Shown: positions 9,677 to 17,665, numbered from the stretch's first letter. The stretch is 64,000 nucleotides of DNA from Cupriavidus oxalaticus (GCF_004768545.1 NZ_CP038635.1:1364001-1428000); one strand, 5' to 3'. Program-made: numbers and translations. The notes: generated by a model not told the origin, from the sequence alone.

Positions 9677-10186
9677 ATGATGCCTTTCGATATCCGCGTG
9701 GGTCAGGGCTATGACGTCCACGCGCTGGTGCCGGGCCGCAAGCTGATACTGGGCGGCGTGGAGATCCCGCACGACCGCGGCCTGCTGGGCCATTCCGATG
9801 CCGACGCGCTGCTGCACGCGGTGACTGACGCGCTGTTCGGCGCAGCCGCGCTGGGCGATATCGGCCGCCATTTCCCCGATACCGACGCGCGATTTGCCGG
9901 CGCCGACAGCCGCGTGCTGCTGCGCGAGGCAGCGCGCCGCGTGCGCGAGGCGGGCTATGAAATCGGCAATGTCGATGCCACCGTGATTGCGCAGGCGCCC
10001 AGGCTGGCACCGCATATCGGCGCGATGGTGGCTAACCTGGCGGAAGACCTCGGGCTGGCGCCGGGGCGCTGCAACGTCAAGGCAAAGACCAACGAAAAGC
10101 TGGGCTTCGAAGGACGGCAGGAAGGCATCGTGGCGCAGGCCGCGGTGCTGGTCTGGCGCGCCTCGGTGACGGGCGCGCAGGACTGA
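9677..10186 (+). CDS. ispF: 2-C-methyl-D-erythritol 2,4-cyclodiphosphate synthase
   Basis: Cyclises CDP-ME 2-phosphate to MEcPP with release of CMP, the fifth MEP-pathway step; acts as a trimer. It has 169 residues. Metal ligands are in GYDVHAL (Asp13, His15) and a later conserved His; [36 protein letters not shown] is the diagnostic core, and [13 protein letters not shown] at the end binds the nucleotide. The ATG at 9677 is followed directly by a second ATG (9680), either of which could serve. The preceding SD-like repeat suggests efficient or tunable initiation. Confidence 0.96.
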   Translation: MMPFDIRVGQGYDVHALVPGRKLILGGVEIPHDRGLLGHSDADALLHAVTDALFGAAALGDIGRHFPDTDARFAGADSRVLLREAARRVREAGYEIGNVDATVIAQAPRLAPHIGAMVANLAEDLGLAPGRCNVKAKTNEKLGFEGRQEGIVAQAAVLVWRASVTGAQD

Positions 10187-10228
10187 GCGACCTGTGGCGG
10201 GCGCAGTGGGTGGCGCGGACGAGCTTTG

Positions 10229-10822
10229 CTAGCTGCGCGGCGCGTCCGCCGCCGGGGCGTTGTCCGGCGGGATGGTGTAGGTGTAGTCGATCAGCCGCGC
10301 CATCGCGCCCGAGCGCGCACCGGCCTCGGTGCGCTTGGTGAAGCCCATCTGCTGCACCAGCCGGTTGGCCGAGTCCATCTCCGGCATGGTTCGCACCAGC
10401 AGCGTAGGGGAGCCGATATCGCGCGCGCGCTGGATGCAGATCTGCATCAGGGTGCGCCCCAGCCCCAGGCCGCGCGCCTGCGGGCTGACCGACAGCAGCC
10501 GCGCCTCCGGCTGCGTCAGCGTGATGGTGCTGCCGTCGAGCGCGGGCAGCGTAGCCCCGGGATGGCAGAACAGCACGGCACCCATGATGCCGTGATCGGT
10601 TTCCGCCACCCACCATTCCATGTCGGGATTGCTGGTCGCCAGTACCGCCTGCATGCCGCGCTGGAACGAGGCCCGGCAGTCTTCCATGATTTCCAGCTCA
10701 TACTGGCCATAGGCTTGCTGCGTGACGGCAGCGATGTCGCCCCAGTCTTGCACCGCGGCAAGGCGGTAGTGGAAACGGGGGGAAGTCGGCGAAGGCAGGG
10801 TCATGGCAGGCTGAAAGTGCAT
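10229..10822 (-). CDS. GNAT family N-acetyltransferase
   Basis: A 197-residue cytoplasmic acetyltransferase that should use acetyl-CoA; the acceptor is unknown. The core GNAT strands are seen in WWVAETDHGIMGAVLFCHPG, and the acetyl-CoA loop in LSVSPQARGLGLGRTLMQICIQRARDIG, which fits the Q/RxxGxG/A motif. PTLLVRTMPEMDSANRLVQQMGFTKR is the usual C-terminal motif with the substrate-proximal helix. A second in-frame ATG at 10804 gives 191 residues and is equally possible. It lies downstream of ahpD on the same strand, separated by about 200 bp containing two hairpins, so it probably has its own transcription unit. Confidence 0.85.
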   Translation of the reverse strand: MHFQPAMTLPSPTSPRFHYRLAAVQDWGDIAAVTQQAYGQYELEIMEDCRASFQRGMQAVLATSNPDMEWWVAETDHGIMGAVLFCHPGATLPALDGSTITLTQPEARLLSVSPQARGLGLGRTLMQICIQRARDIGSPTLLVRTMPEMDSANRLVQQMGFTKRTEAGARSGAMARLIDYTYTIPPDNAPAADAPRS

Positions 10823-10894
10823 ATGCTGCCTGGATTGTAGGCCGATCGCCGCGCCAGTGCAGTCCCGATGCGGGGGGCGGTTGCAAGATGGGAA

Positions 10895-10957
10895 CAGCCG
10901 GCAGTTCCCGCTGGGAAGCTGCCGGCTGCTGTGCTACAGGGGCCGTGGGACGGCCCC
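10895..10957. other. two adjacent strong hairpins between ahpD and the GNAT gene
   Basis: Hairpin 1 pairs CAGCCGGCAG-TTCCC (10895-10909) with GGGAA-CTGCCGGCTG (10913-10928), a 15-bp stem with one bulge and a 3-nt loop. Hairpin 2 pairs GGGGCCGT (10939-10946) with ACGGCCCC (10950-10957). No T-tract follows on either strand. They probably define or protect the 3' end of the ahpC-ahpD mRNA. Confidence 0.55.
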
Positions 10958-11019
10958 GTCGGAGGGCGCGGGGGCGCGCTGTGTGCTTGTTGCGTGCTCG
11001 TTACGTGCTCGCTGCCTGC

Positions 11020-11541
11020 TTACTCGGCGGCGATCACGTTGGCCGCGGCCACGATCACCGCGGCGATGCGGCCCACGTCGCGCAGCTGCTGCGCGGTCAT
11101 GCCCTGTTCGTTCTTCAGCAGCTGGTAGTGCGACTTCACGCAGAAGTGGCACTTGCCCACGATCGACGCGGCCAGAGCGTACATCTCGAAACGGCGCTTG
11201 TCCACGCCGCCATGGGTGGCGTAGGCGTTCATCCGCAGGCCGGCCGGCTGGGTCGACAGGTCGGTATCGTCCGCCATTTCGACGTACGGGTACCAAGTGT
11301 TGTTCATGCCCATCAGCGCCGCGGCGGTCAGTGCGCCGTTGGTTTCCTCGGGCGATAGCACGCCGGCATTGCGGATGGCATCCACCAGCACCTTGCTCTG
11401 CGCCGCGAATGCCGCCGCCAGCGCCACGCCGACCGCATCGTTGCCTTCCAGCGAGGAACGGGCGATGGTGCCGTCCACATTCAGGCGGATATCCTTGGCG
11501 TAATCGGGGATGAGATTTTTAATTGTGCTGAGGAATTCCAT
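11020..11541 (-). CDS. ahpD: alkylhydroperoxidase AhpD
   Basis: Thiol peroxidase/reductase partner that recycles AhpC in the mycobacterial-type system. It has 173 residues. The active-site CxxC is Cys131-His-Phe-Cys134 in GKCHFCVKSH with proton-relay His138; Glu in the upstream FEMYALAAS helix is the expected relay partner. MGMNNTWYPY is a family motif. A good ribosome-binding site (AGGAGA) lies just before the ATG at 11541. It follows ahpC by 118 bp, but an intrinsic terminator stands in that gap, so expression should depend partly on read-through. Confidence 0.95.
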   Translation of the reverse strand: MEFLSTIKNLIPDYAKDIRLNVDGTIARSSLEGNDAVGVALAAAFAAQSKVLVDAIRNAGVLSPEETNGALTAAALMGMNNTWYPYVEMADDTDLSTQPAGLRMNAYATHGGVDKRRFEMYALAASIVGKCHFCVKSHYQLLKNEQGMTAQQLRDVGRIAAVIVAAANVIAAE

Positions 11542-11566
11542 TTATTTCTCCTATCGATCGGGGCCC

Positions 11567-11589
11567 AAAAAACCCGCGCAAGCGGGTTT
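11567..11589 (-). terminator. intrinsic terminator between ahpC and ahpD
   Basis: On the minus strand AAACCCGC, a TTGC loop and GCGGGTTT form a perfect 8-bp stem running into six T residues (11572-11567). It sits after ahpC and only about 25 bp before the ahpD start, so it can attenuate ahpD. Confidence 0.85.
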
Positions 11590-11659
11590 CGGAGCGGAGG
11601 GCAGGGCCCTCCGCGGCTCGCCACGGTGTCTGGCGAAGAATTGCAGGTGACAGCGCAAA

Positions 11660-12208
11660 TTACAGCGTTGCGCCACCAACGGCACGGTTGCACGGGCACA
11701 GCTCGTCCGTTTGCAGGCCGTCGAGGATACGCAGGACTTCGTCCGGGTTGCGGCCGACGTTCAGGTTGTTCACCGAAACGTGCTGGATCACGTTGTCCGG
11801 GTCGACGATGAAGGTCGCGCGCAGGGCAACGCCGGCGGCCTGGTCACGCACGCCCAGCTGGTCGATCAGCGAGCCGGTCACGTCGGCGAACTGCCACTGG
11901 TTCAGCTTGTTCAGGTCCTTGTGCTCGCGGCGCCATGCCAGCTTGACGAACTCGTTGTCGGTCGAACCGCCCAGCACGATCGCGTCGCGGTCAGCGAAGT
12001 CGCCGTTCAGCTTGGCGAAGGCAACGATTTCGGTCGGGCACACGAAGGTGAAGTCCTTCGGGTAGAAGTAGATGACCTTCCACTTGCCTTCGAACGACTT
12101 TTCGGTGATGTCTTCGAAAGCCGACTGGCCGTTCTCTTCGTGATTGTTGAAACCCGGCTTGACACCGACGACGTGGAAGGCTTCGAGCTTTTCACCAACG
12201 GTCTTCAT
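11660..12208 (-). CDS. ahpC: peroxiredoxin AhpC (mycobacterial type)
   Basis: Reduces hydrogen peroxide, organic peroxides and peroxynitrite. It has 182 residues from the ATG at 12208, preceded by GGAGATAGTCTT as ribosome-binding site; an in-frame extension to 12295 is not conserved. The peroxidatic cysteine is Cys57 in FYPKDFTFVCPTE. C-terminal Cys171 and Cys173 (ELCPCN) are the resolving pair. Length and the FVKLAWRREHKDL segment resemble mycobacterial AhpC, which uses AhpD as reductant, and ahpD is the next gene while ahpF is absent. Confidence 0.95.
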   Translation of the reverse strand: MKTVGEKLEAFHVVGVKPGFNNHEENGQSAFEDITEKSFEGKWKVIYFYPKDFTFVCPTEIVAFAKLNGDFADRDAIVLGGSTDNEFVKLAWRREHKDLNKLNQWQFADVTGSLIDQLGVRDQAAGVALRATFIVDPDNVIQHVSVNNLNVGRNPDEVLRILDGLQTDELCPCNRAVGGATL

Positions 12209-12309
12209 AAGACTATCTCCAGATACGGTTGCGATAAGTACAGTGTCCGCCGCTGGCCCGGCGTGAAGCTTGCCAGGCACTTTGCTGCGGCGCACCGCGA
12301 CAAAACGTG

Positions 12310-12339
12310 ATTATGCGTGAACATCCCGCGGGGGGCTAA
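12310..12339 (-). promoter_or_regulatory. candidate ahpC promoter
   Basis: On the minus strand CATAAT (12315-12310) is a -10 match and TTAGCC (12339-12334) a moderate -35 with an 18-bp spacer, about 100 bp before the ahpC start. The 317-bp gap 12209-12525 holds nothing else clear apart from a hairpin (GCCGCGC/GCGCGGC) at the envZ stop. I looked for an OxyR pattern (ATAG-N7-CTAT repeats) and found no convincing match. Confidence 0.4.
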
Positions 12340-12525
12340 TTGATATTCTCAAAGAGCCCGATAGGCACGGCATGCAGTGGTTCAGCGCCGGGCAGGGTCG
12401 ACGCTGCGAAGCGGCAAGTATGCCATGCAAGGCAGGCACACAAAGGGCAAGTTGGTGACGATCCGCCGGGATTCAAGCCGGCTGCAGCACGGCACCACTG
12501 CGACGCGCGCGGAAGGCAGCCGCGC

Positions 12526-13875
12526 TCAGGCGCGGCGGAAGCAGGCGCTGACCACCAGGCCCGAATCCGGCGCGGGGCGGTTGGCCAGCAGCAGCCGTCC
12601 GCCGTTGCGCTGCATGATGCGGTTGACGATGGACATGCCCAGTCCCGCGCCCTTGGCCTCGCTGCGCGCGCTGTCGAGCCGGTAGAACGGCCGCGTCAAC
12701 AGCGACAGCTGGCCTTCGGGCACGCCATTGCCGCGGTCGGCTACGGTCAGCACGGCTTCCTTGTCATCGACGCGGGTGGAGATCTCGACCACCGCCATGC
12801 CGCTCTGCTCGTCCTTGGCATAGCGGCGCGCGTTCTCGACCAGGTTGTCGAGGATGCGCTGGACTTCCATGCGGTTGGCCACGGCCATCACCGGCGCGTT
12901 GGCGCGCACATGCACGCGCACGTCGTCGTGCGCGGCATAGACGCCCACGGCATCGTGCACCAGTGCCGACAGGTCGACCGGTTCGACGGTCTCCAGCGGC
13001 GGCCGCGCGTAGTTGAGAAACTGGCCGATGATCGCGTCCATCTGCTCGATGTCGGCGATCATGGCGTCGCGCGTGGGCGTGTCCATCGGCGACATCTCGG
13101 TCTCCAGCCGCAGCCGCGTCAGCGGCGTGCGCAGGTCGTGCGAGATGCCGGCCAGCATCACCACGCGGTCGTCGTCAAGCTGGCGCAGGTCTTGCACCAT
13201 CTGGTTGAAGCTGTGGTTGGCCAGCGCCACCTCGCTGGCGCCGCGCTCGGGCAGCGGCGGCGGGTCGCCGCCGGCGCCGATCGCGCGCGCGGCATTGGCC
13301 AGGCGCTTGAGCGGATAGTTGACGCGCGCGGTGATAAAGGCCGCGCCGATGATCGACAGCAGCAGCGCGGCAATGCTCCACCACAGCCACTGGATGCCGG
13401 GCACGCGTTCGAAGCGCTCGGGGCTGATCGCGACCCAATAGTCGTCGCCCTCGATCTCGAAGCTGACCCAGACACCAGGGATATCGTTGACGGTGGTGGC
13501 CAGCACGGTGTCCTCGCCCAGGCGGCTGCGGATTTCCTGCTGGACCAGCGAGGTCAGGAAGGGATTGGCGGTAGGCGCGGCGAAGTCGTCGTCCTTCTCG
13601 CGCGGATAGACCTTGATGCCTTCGTTCTGCACCAGGTCGAGCAGCAGGAAGCGGCGCCGCGCGGGGTCGGAGTAGAGCAGCGCGGCGCGCGTGAGCTTGA
13701 CCACGCTGACCACCTGCATGGCGATCTGCTGCGCGCGCGGGGCGCGTTCGAACAGCCGGTAGCTCTGGAACCAGATGCCCAGCGAGATCGCCAGCAGCAG
13801 GGCGATAAGCATGAAGGTTCGCCAGAACAGCGAACCAAAGAACCGCGTCGCGGTTCTGCCGATAACGGTCGCCAC
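12526..13875 (-). CDS. envZ: sensor histidine kinase, EnvZ type
   Basis: Inner-membrane sensor kinase, 449 residues, partner of the adjacent OmpR-type regulator. Transmembrane segment 1 is about 15-37 (FWRTFMLIALLLAISLGIWF), a periplasmic sensor region follows, and TM2 (WLWWSIAALLLSIIGAAFITA) is at about 165-185. Then come HAMP (RVNYPLKRLANAARAIG) and the H-box with phospho-accepting His246 (ISHDLRTPLTRLRLE). ATP-binding boxes are N (NLVENARRYA), G1 (VADRGNGVP) and G2 (GAGLGMSIVNRI). Translation starts at GTG 13875, 24 bp after the ompR stop. That start lies in the loop of a perfect 10-bp inverted repeat and has only a weak ribosome-binding site. Confidence 0.92.
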   Translation of the reverse strand: MATVIGRTATRFFGSLFWRTFMLIALLLAISLGIWFQSYRLFERAPRAQQIAMQVVSVVKLTRAALLYSDPARRRFLLLDLVQNEGIKVYPREKDDDFAAPTANPFLTSLVQQEIRSRLGEDTVLATTVNDIPGVWVSFEIEGDDYWVAISPERFERVPGIQWLWWSIAALLLSIIGAAFITARVNYPLKRLANAARAIGAGGDPPPLPERGASEVALANHSFNQMVQDLRQLDDDRVVMLAGISHDLRTPLTRLRLETEMSPMDTPTRDAMIADIEQMDAIIGQFLNYARPPLETVEPVDLSALVHDAVGVYAAHDDVRVHVRANAPVMAVANRMEVQRILDNLVENARRYAKDEQSGMAVVEISTRVDDKEAVLTVADRGNGVPEGQLSLLTRPFYRLDSARSEAKGAGLGMSIVNRIMQRNGGRLLLANRPAPDSGLVVSACFRRA

Positions 13876-13899
13876 GATAGGAACAGCGGCCGTTATCGG
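13859..13899 (-). promoter_or_regulatory. inverted repeat enclosing the envZ start codon
   Basis: CCGATAACGG (13859-13868) and CCGTTATCGG (13890-13899) are perfect inverted copies separated by 21 nt. In the minus-strand mRNA they form a 10-bp stem with the envZ GTG (13873-13875) in the loop, directly after the ompR stop. A second palindrome (AGAACCGCG-T-CGCGGTTCT, 13839-13857) follows in the first envZ codons. Confidence 0.7.
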
Positions 13900-14622
13900 T
13901 TATTTCACGCCATCGGGAATGAAGACGTAGCCCAGGCCCCAGACCGTCTGGATAAAACGCGGGTTGCTGGGGTCCGGCTCGATCAGCTTGCGCAGGCGCG
14001 AGATCTGCACGTCCAGGCTGCGATCGAACACTTCATATTCGCGGCCGCGCGCCATTTCCATCAGCTTTTCGCGCGACAGCGGCTGGCGCGGATGGCGGGC
14101 GAATACCTTGAGCACCGAGAATTCGCCGGTGGTGAGCGTGATTTCCTCGTCGTTCTTGGTCAGCGTGCGCGTGGCCAGGTTCAGCACGAAGTCGCCGAAG
14201 GCAAAGGTCTCGGGAGTTTCCGACGGGGCGCCGGGCACTTCGGCCGGGCCCTTGCGGCGCAGCACCGCGTGGATGCGCGCGATCAGCTCGCGCGGATTGA
14301 ACGGCTTGGGCAGGTAATCGTCGGCGCCCATTTCCAGGCCGACGATGCGGTCCACGTCCTCGCCCTTGGCGGTGAGCATGATGATCGGAGTCTGGTCGTT
14401 GGCACCGCGCAGCCGGCGGCAGATCGACAGGCCGTCTTCGCCCGGCATCATCAGGTCCAGCACCAGCAGGTCGAAACGCTCGCGCAGCCAGAGCTTGTTC
14501 ATCGCGGTGGCGTTTTCCGCCACCAGCACGGTGAAACCCTGTTCGCCCAGATAGCGGCGCAGCAGATCGCGCAGACGCGGGTCATCGTCGACGACAAGAA
14601 TCTTGTGGCTGGTATTTTCCAT
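13900..14622 (-). CDS. ompR: response regulator, OmpR family
   Basis: A 240-residue DNA-binding response regulator. The receiver domain (about 1-125) has the acidic pocket VDDDP (12-16), phospho-acceptor Asp56 in LLVLDLMMPGEDG, the switch Thr in MLTAKGEDV and Lys in LPKPF. A winged-helix trans_reg_C domain (about 145-238) includes LTTGEFSVLKVFARHPRQPLSRE, the DRSLDVQISRLRKLIE recognition region and IQTVWGLGYVF. The linker is of OmpR length. It is the first gene of an ompR-envZ operon, a pair that in other proteobacteria responds to osmolarity or acid. The minus-strand promoter is not obvious. Confidence 0.93.
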   Translation of the reverse strand: MENTSHKILVVDDDPRLRDLLRRYLGEQGFTVLVAENATAMNKLWLRERFDLLVLDLMMPGEDGLSICRRLRGANDQTPIIMLTAKGEDVDRIVGLEMGADDYLPKPFNPRELIARIHAVLRRKGPAEVPGAPSETPETFAFGDFVLNLATRTLTKNDEEITLTTGEFSVLKVFARHPRQPLSREKLMEMARGREYEVFDRSLDVQISRLRKLIEPDPSNPRFIQTVWGLGYVFIPDGVK

Positions 14623-14937
14623 GGCGGTATCTTAGCGACTATCGCTTTCGCTCAAAATGGCTTAACAAAACGTTACATACTTTACCCCGTGGTATGGCAG
14701 CGTGCATCAATCGTGCGACTACACTGCGCCATCCCGTCTATTTGCGCTCCTTGCGGACTGATTTTCCGCGCATTTGCACTGCATGATCCGCGGCATCGGC
14801 TTCCCTGGCTCGCGGGCCCTGGCCCGATGCTTGCAGAGGCCAGCAGCGCCAGGCGGGGATCGGACGGGGTAACGAAATTTCCCGGCTTCAGATGGTTTCA
14901 ACGACCGCGTTTCCCGAAGCCAAGACCGCCATTATCA
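14623..14937. other. divergent intergenic region between ompR and a secreted-protein gene
   Basis: 315 bp without a gene. The part next to ompR (about 14640-14700) is clearly more AT-rich than its surroundings, as expected for promoters. A TACACT hexamer at 14719-14724 could be a -10 for the plus-strand gene. I see no convincing operator or RNA structure. Confidence 0.4.
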
Positions 14938-15288
14938 ATGAAAGTGAACCGAACCCGGCACGGGCCTCCGCAGCATGGTATAGCCGGCGCATGTATTGCG
15001 CTTGCGGCTGCCGCATGGCTGCTGGGGCCGGCCGGGCCGGCGCGGGCCCAGTCGGCCGGCATGGCCAACCTGCTCAAGCGCCATCCGTCGACGCAGGCGA
15101 GCGATCCGGGCAACGGCCAGCGCGAGGCGCGTGCCCGTGCCGAGCGCCATCGCGCCGAGCAACGCGAGACCGACCGCCGCCGCGCGGACGAACGCGAGCG
15201 CGGCGGTTCGCGGCTGTCGCCGGACGAGCGGCGCCGCCTGCGCAAGAGCCTCTACGATTTCGGGCGGGAGATGTACGACGGCAGCTGA
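14938..15288 (+). CDS. small basic secreted protein of unknown function
   Basis: A 116-residue protein. Residues about 1-37 form a signal peptide with a hydrophobic core (GACIALAAAAWLLGPAGPARAQS) and cleavage near ARAQ. The mature part is short, highly charged and helical: an Arg/Glu-rich stretch (ARARAERHRAEQRETDRRRADERERG) followed by LSPDERRRLRKSLYDFGREMY. Many Burkholderiales have small exported proteins with an LSPEERRxLRxxxxxxGRxxY tail; their function is unknown. The ATG at 14938 was chosen because it gives the signal peptide directly. It is divergent from ompR-envZ, so regulation by OmpR is conceivable but only inferred. Confidence 0.7.
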   Translation: MKVNRTRHGPPQHGIAGACIALAAAAWLLGPAGPARAQSAGMANLLKRHPSTQASDPGNGQREARARAERHRAEQRETDRRRADERERGGSRLSPDERRRLRKSLYDFGREMYDGS

Positions 15289-15304
15289 GCGCTGCCGTGT
15301 GCTG

Positions 15305-16567
15305 TCAGCCGCGCGGCTGGAAGTGGCGCAGGAAGTCGACGAAGACTTCGGCCGCCAGCTGCGCATCTTCGGCGGTGATGGTCTCCAGCGGGTTGTGGCT
15401 GATCCCGCCATTGCCGCAGCGCACGAACAGCATCGCCACGTCGGTGATGCGGTGCATCATCATGGCGTCGTGGCCGGCGCCGGAAGGCAGCTCGAACGCC
15501 TCCATCCCCCGCTTCTTCAATACCGCGCCGAACTGGTCCATCAGCCAGCGGGCGCAGGGCGCGTTGTTGACCGGCGGCACGCGCTCGACCTGCGCCAACA
15601 GCCCGCGCCGTGCGGCGATCCGTTCGATGCCGGCGACGATGTCGGCAATGGCCGCCTCGCGGATGTCGTCGGCGCCGGCGCGGATGTCCATCGAGAAGGT
15701 GCAGGCGGCCGGGATCACATTGCTCGAGCCATTCGGCACCTGCAGCTGGCCGACGGTGCCGACCAGCGTGGGCGCGGCGGCGCAGCGCTCTTCCACCAGC
15801 AGGATCATCTCGGCCGCACCCGCGGCGGCGTCCTTGCGCATGCCCATCGGGGTGGTGCCGGCATGGCTGGCCTGGCCTTCCACCCGGACCTGGAAGCGGC
15901 TGCTTCCGGCAATCTGCGTGACCACGCCCAGCGGCAGGCCGTGGTGCAGCAGCACCGGCCCCTGTTCGATATGCACTTCGACAAAGCCCAGCAGTGTCGC
16001 CGGATCGATCGCCGCGGCACGCAGCGCATCCAGGCCGCCGGCGCCGGGCAGGCCGGAGGCGGCCAGCGCCTCGGCCAGCGTGACGCCGTCAGCGTCGGCG
16101 CGGGCGAGCAGCGCGGGGTCGAAGCGGCCCGCCAGCACGCTGCTGGCCAGGAAGCTGGTCTTGAAGCGCAGCCCTTCCTCCTCGGCGAACCCCACCACCT
16201 CGAAGTGGTACGGCAGCCGTATCCCGGCCCGGTTCAGCGCATCCACCACGGCGATCGGCAGCAGGATGCCGAGGCGCCCGTCATAGCGGCCGCCATTGCG
16301 CACCGTATCGAAGTGCGAGCCGGTCATCAGCACGCGCGCATCGGTGACGGCGGGGTCGGCGGCGTAGCGGCCGATGACATTGCCGATGGCGTCGATGCGC
16401 ACCTGCATGCCCGCGGCTTCCATCCATTGCGCCAGCCGGTCCTGCGCGGCGCGGTGCGCCGGCGTCAGGTAGGCGCAGGTGAGGCCGCCTTCCATGTCGG
16501 AGAAGCGGGCGAGCTGGTCGGCGTGGTCGAGGATGGCCTGGCCGAGGGAAGCGGTGGTCTGGGTCAT
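15305..16567 (-). CDS. allC: Zn-dependent amidohydrolase, allantoate amidohydrolase / N-carbamoyl amino acid hydrolase family
   Basis: M20-type bimetal hydrolase of 420 residues that cleaves a carbamoyl or ureido group. Metal-binding motifs are TGSHFDTVRNGGRYDG (His and bridging Asp), EEEGLRF (catalytic Glu-Glu), HIEQGPVL (metal His) and a C-terminal GAGHDAMMM with the final metal His. RVEGQASHAGTTPMGMRKDA in the lid domain is typical. Family members act on allantoate, ureidoglycolate, N-carbamoyl amino acids or beta-ureidopropionate; sequence alone does not settle which, and no purine or pyrimidine degradation genes are next to it, so the symbol is provisional. The gene ends 16 bp from a convergent gene. 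Confidence 0.82.
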   Translation of the reverse strand: MTQTTASLGQAILDHADQLARFSDMEGGLTCAYLTPAHRAAQDRLAQWMEAAGMQVRIDAIGNVIGRYAADPAVTDARVLMTGSHFDTVRNGGRYDGRLGILLPIAVVDALNRAGIRLPYHFEVVGFAEEEGLRFKTSFLASSVLAGRFDPALLARADADGVTLAEALAASGLPGAGGLDALRAAAIDPATLLGFVEVHIEQGPVLLHHGLPLGVVTQIAGSSRFQVRVEGQASHAGTTPMGMRKDAAAGAAEMILLVEERCAAAPTLVGTVGQLQVPNGSSNVIPAACTFSMDIRAGADDIREAAIADIVAGIERIAARRGLLAQVERVPPVNNAPCARWLMDQFGAVLKKRGMEAFELPSGAGHDAMMMHRITDVAMLFVRCGNGGISHNPLETITAEDAQLAAEVFVDFLRHFQPRG

Positions 16568-16603
16568 GGCGGGTATCGTGGCTTGCGGCCTGTTTGCTAT
16601 GTG

Positions 16604-17440
16604 TCAGCTATTGCGGATCCAGGTCTTCCATGCGATCCACAGCTTGCGCAGCGGCGTCAGCGCGATGCGCTGGCTGAGGACCTGGAACTGGCTGGCTTCC
16701 AGCTCATCGAGCAGCGCATGGTAGATCGCCCCCATCAGCAGGCCGGCGCGCTGGGCGCGGCGGTCCTGGCGGGGCAGGGCTGCCAGCGCCTCGCGGTACA
16801 GCTTGCGGGCGCGTTCGGCGTGGTATTGCATCAGCGCGACGAAGCGCTCGGAATGCTGGCCCTTGAGGATTTCCGAAGCCGGCACCTGGAACTGCTGCAG
16901 CGTATTGACGGGCAGGTAGATGCGGCCGCGCCGGGCATCCTCGCCAACGTCGCGCAGGATATTGACCAGCTGCAGCGACAGGCCGAGCTTCTCGGCAAAC
17001 TCCAGCGTCTTGGGGTCGGTATAGCCGAACAGCCGCGCGCTGAGCGTGCCGACCACGCCGGCCACGCAATGGCAGTAGCGGTTCAGGCCGGCCTCATCAA
17101 GGTAGCGTGTCTGCGTCAGGTCCATCTCCATGCCGTCGAGCACTTCGGCCATTTCGCCCTGCGGCAGGCCGGCGCCGGCAACATGCGGCTGCAGCGCCTG
17201 GGTCGTCGGGTGCGTGGGCGCGCCGTCGAACAGCCGCCGCAGTTCCGCGCGCCACCAGTCCAGTTGCTGGTGCGCCAGGCCAGTATCATGCGTATCGTCG
17301 ACCATGTCGTCGACTTCGCGGCACCAGGCGTACAGCGCGGTGATGGCGCGCCGGCGCTCGGCCGGCAGGAACAGGAAGCTGTAATAGAAGCTGGAGCCGC
17401 TCTGGGCGACTTTCTCTTGGCAATACTGATCGGGCGTCAC
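16604..17440 (-). CDS. hpnD: presqualene diphosphate synthase
   Basis: Squalene/phytoene synthase family enzyme that condenses two farnesyl diphosphates to presqualene diphosphate for hopanoid synthesis. It has 278 residues from the GTG at 17440. Start codons further upstream add low-complexity sequence, whereas the family begins just before PDQYCQEKVAQSGSSFYYSF. The two Mg-diphosphate aspartate motifs are visible: REVDDMVDD (44-49) and NILRDVGEDARRGR. LFGYTD and SLQLVNI are family features. No hpnC or hpnE is present within the window, so the hopanoid genes are split here. Phytoene synthase is less likely because no carotenoid genes are nearby. Confidence 0.85.
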   Translation of the reverse strand: MTPDQYCQEKVAQSGSSFYYSFLFLPAERRRAITALYAWCREVDDMVDDTHDTGLAHQQLDWWRAELRRLFDGAPTHPTTQALQPHVAGAGLPQGEMAEVLDGMEMDLTQTRYLDEAGLNRYCHCVAGVVGTLSARLFGYTDPKTLEFAEKLGLSLQLVNILRDVGEDARRGRIYLPVNTLQQFQVPASEILKGQHSERFVALMQYHAERARKLYREALAALPRQDRRAQRAGLLMGAIYHALLDELEASQFQVLSQRIALTPLRKLWIAWKTWIRNS

Positions 17441-17621
17441 GCCGGTCTCGGTCTGAAGATGGGGTGGGGGAAGGATGGCAGAAGCGCGGGGCGCCGATTG
17501 TAGCATCGCCGATCCGGACAGCCGGACGCCGGCTGACGACCCGGCGGCGGCCATTTAACCACAGCTCGTCCGCCGGGAACGGCACCCGAGGAGGCATTCC
17601 AGACGTTTCGTCGCCTGTCGT

Positions 17622-17651
17622 TTGACGCACCCCCGCGGGGATCGCTATATT
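17622..17651 (+). promoter_or_regulatory. sigma-70 type promoter of the RND efflux operon
   Basis: TTGACG (17622-17627) and TATATT (17646-17651) are near-consensus -35 and -10 elements with an 18-bp spacer, about 90 bp upstream of the efflux adaptor gene. Confidence 0.75.
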
Positions 17652-17665
17652 ACTGACCGGCCAGT
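17652..17665 (+). promoter_or_regulatory. palindromic operator candidate ACTGACCGGCCAGT
   Basis: ACTGACCGGCCAGT is a palindrome with one mismatched pair (ACTGrCCGGyCAGT when symmetrised) directly downstream of the -10, covering the likely transcription start. TetR-family repressors commonly bind at this position of RND efflux promoters. No regulator gene lies beside the operon. Confidence 0.55.

Noticed and set aside
12340..12365. OxyR binding site upstream of ahpC
   Set aside because: One ATAG tetramer is present but the required ATAG-N7-CTAT spacing pattern is not.
12340..14937. Long plus-strand frame before the small secreted protein gene
   Set aside because: It is antisense to envZ and ompR; only the last 116 codons, beginning at 14938 with a signal peptide, look like protein.
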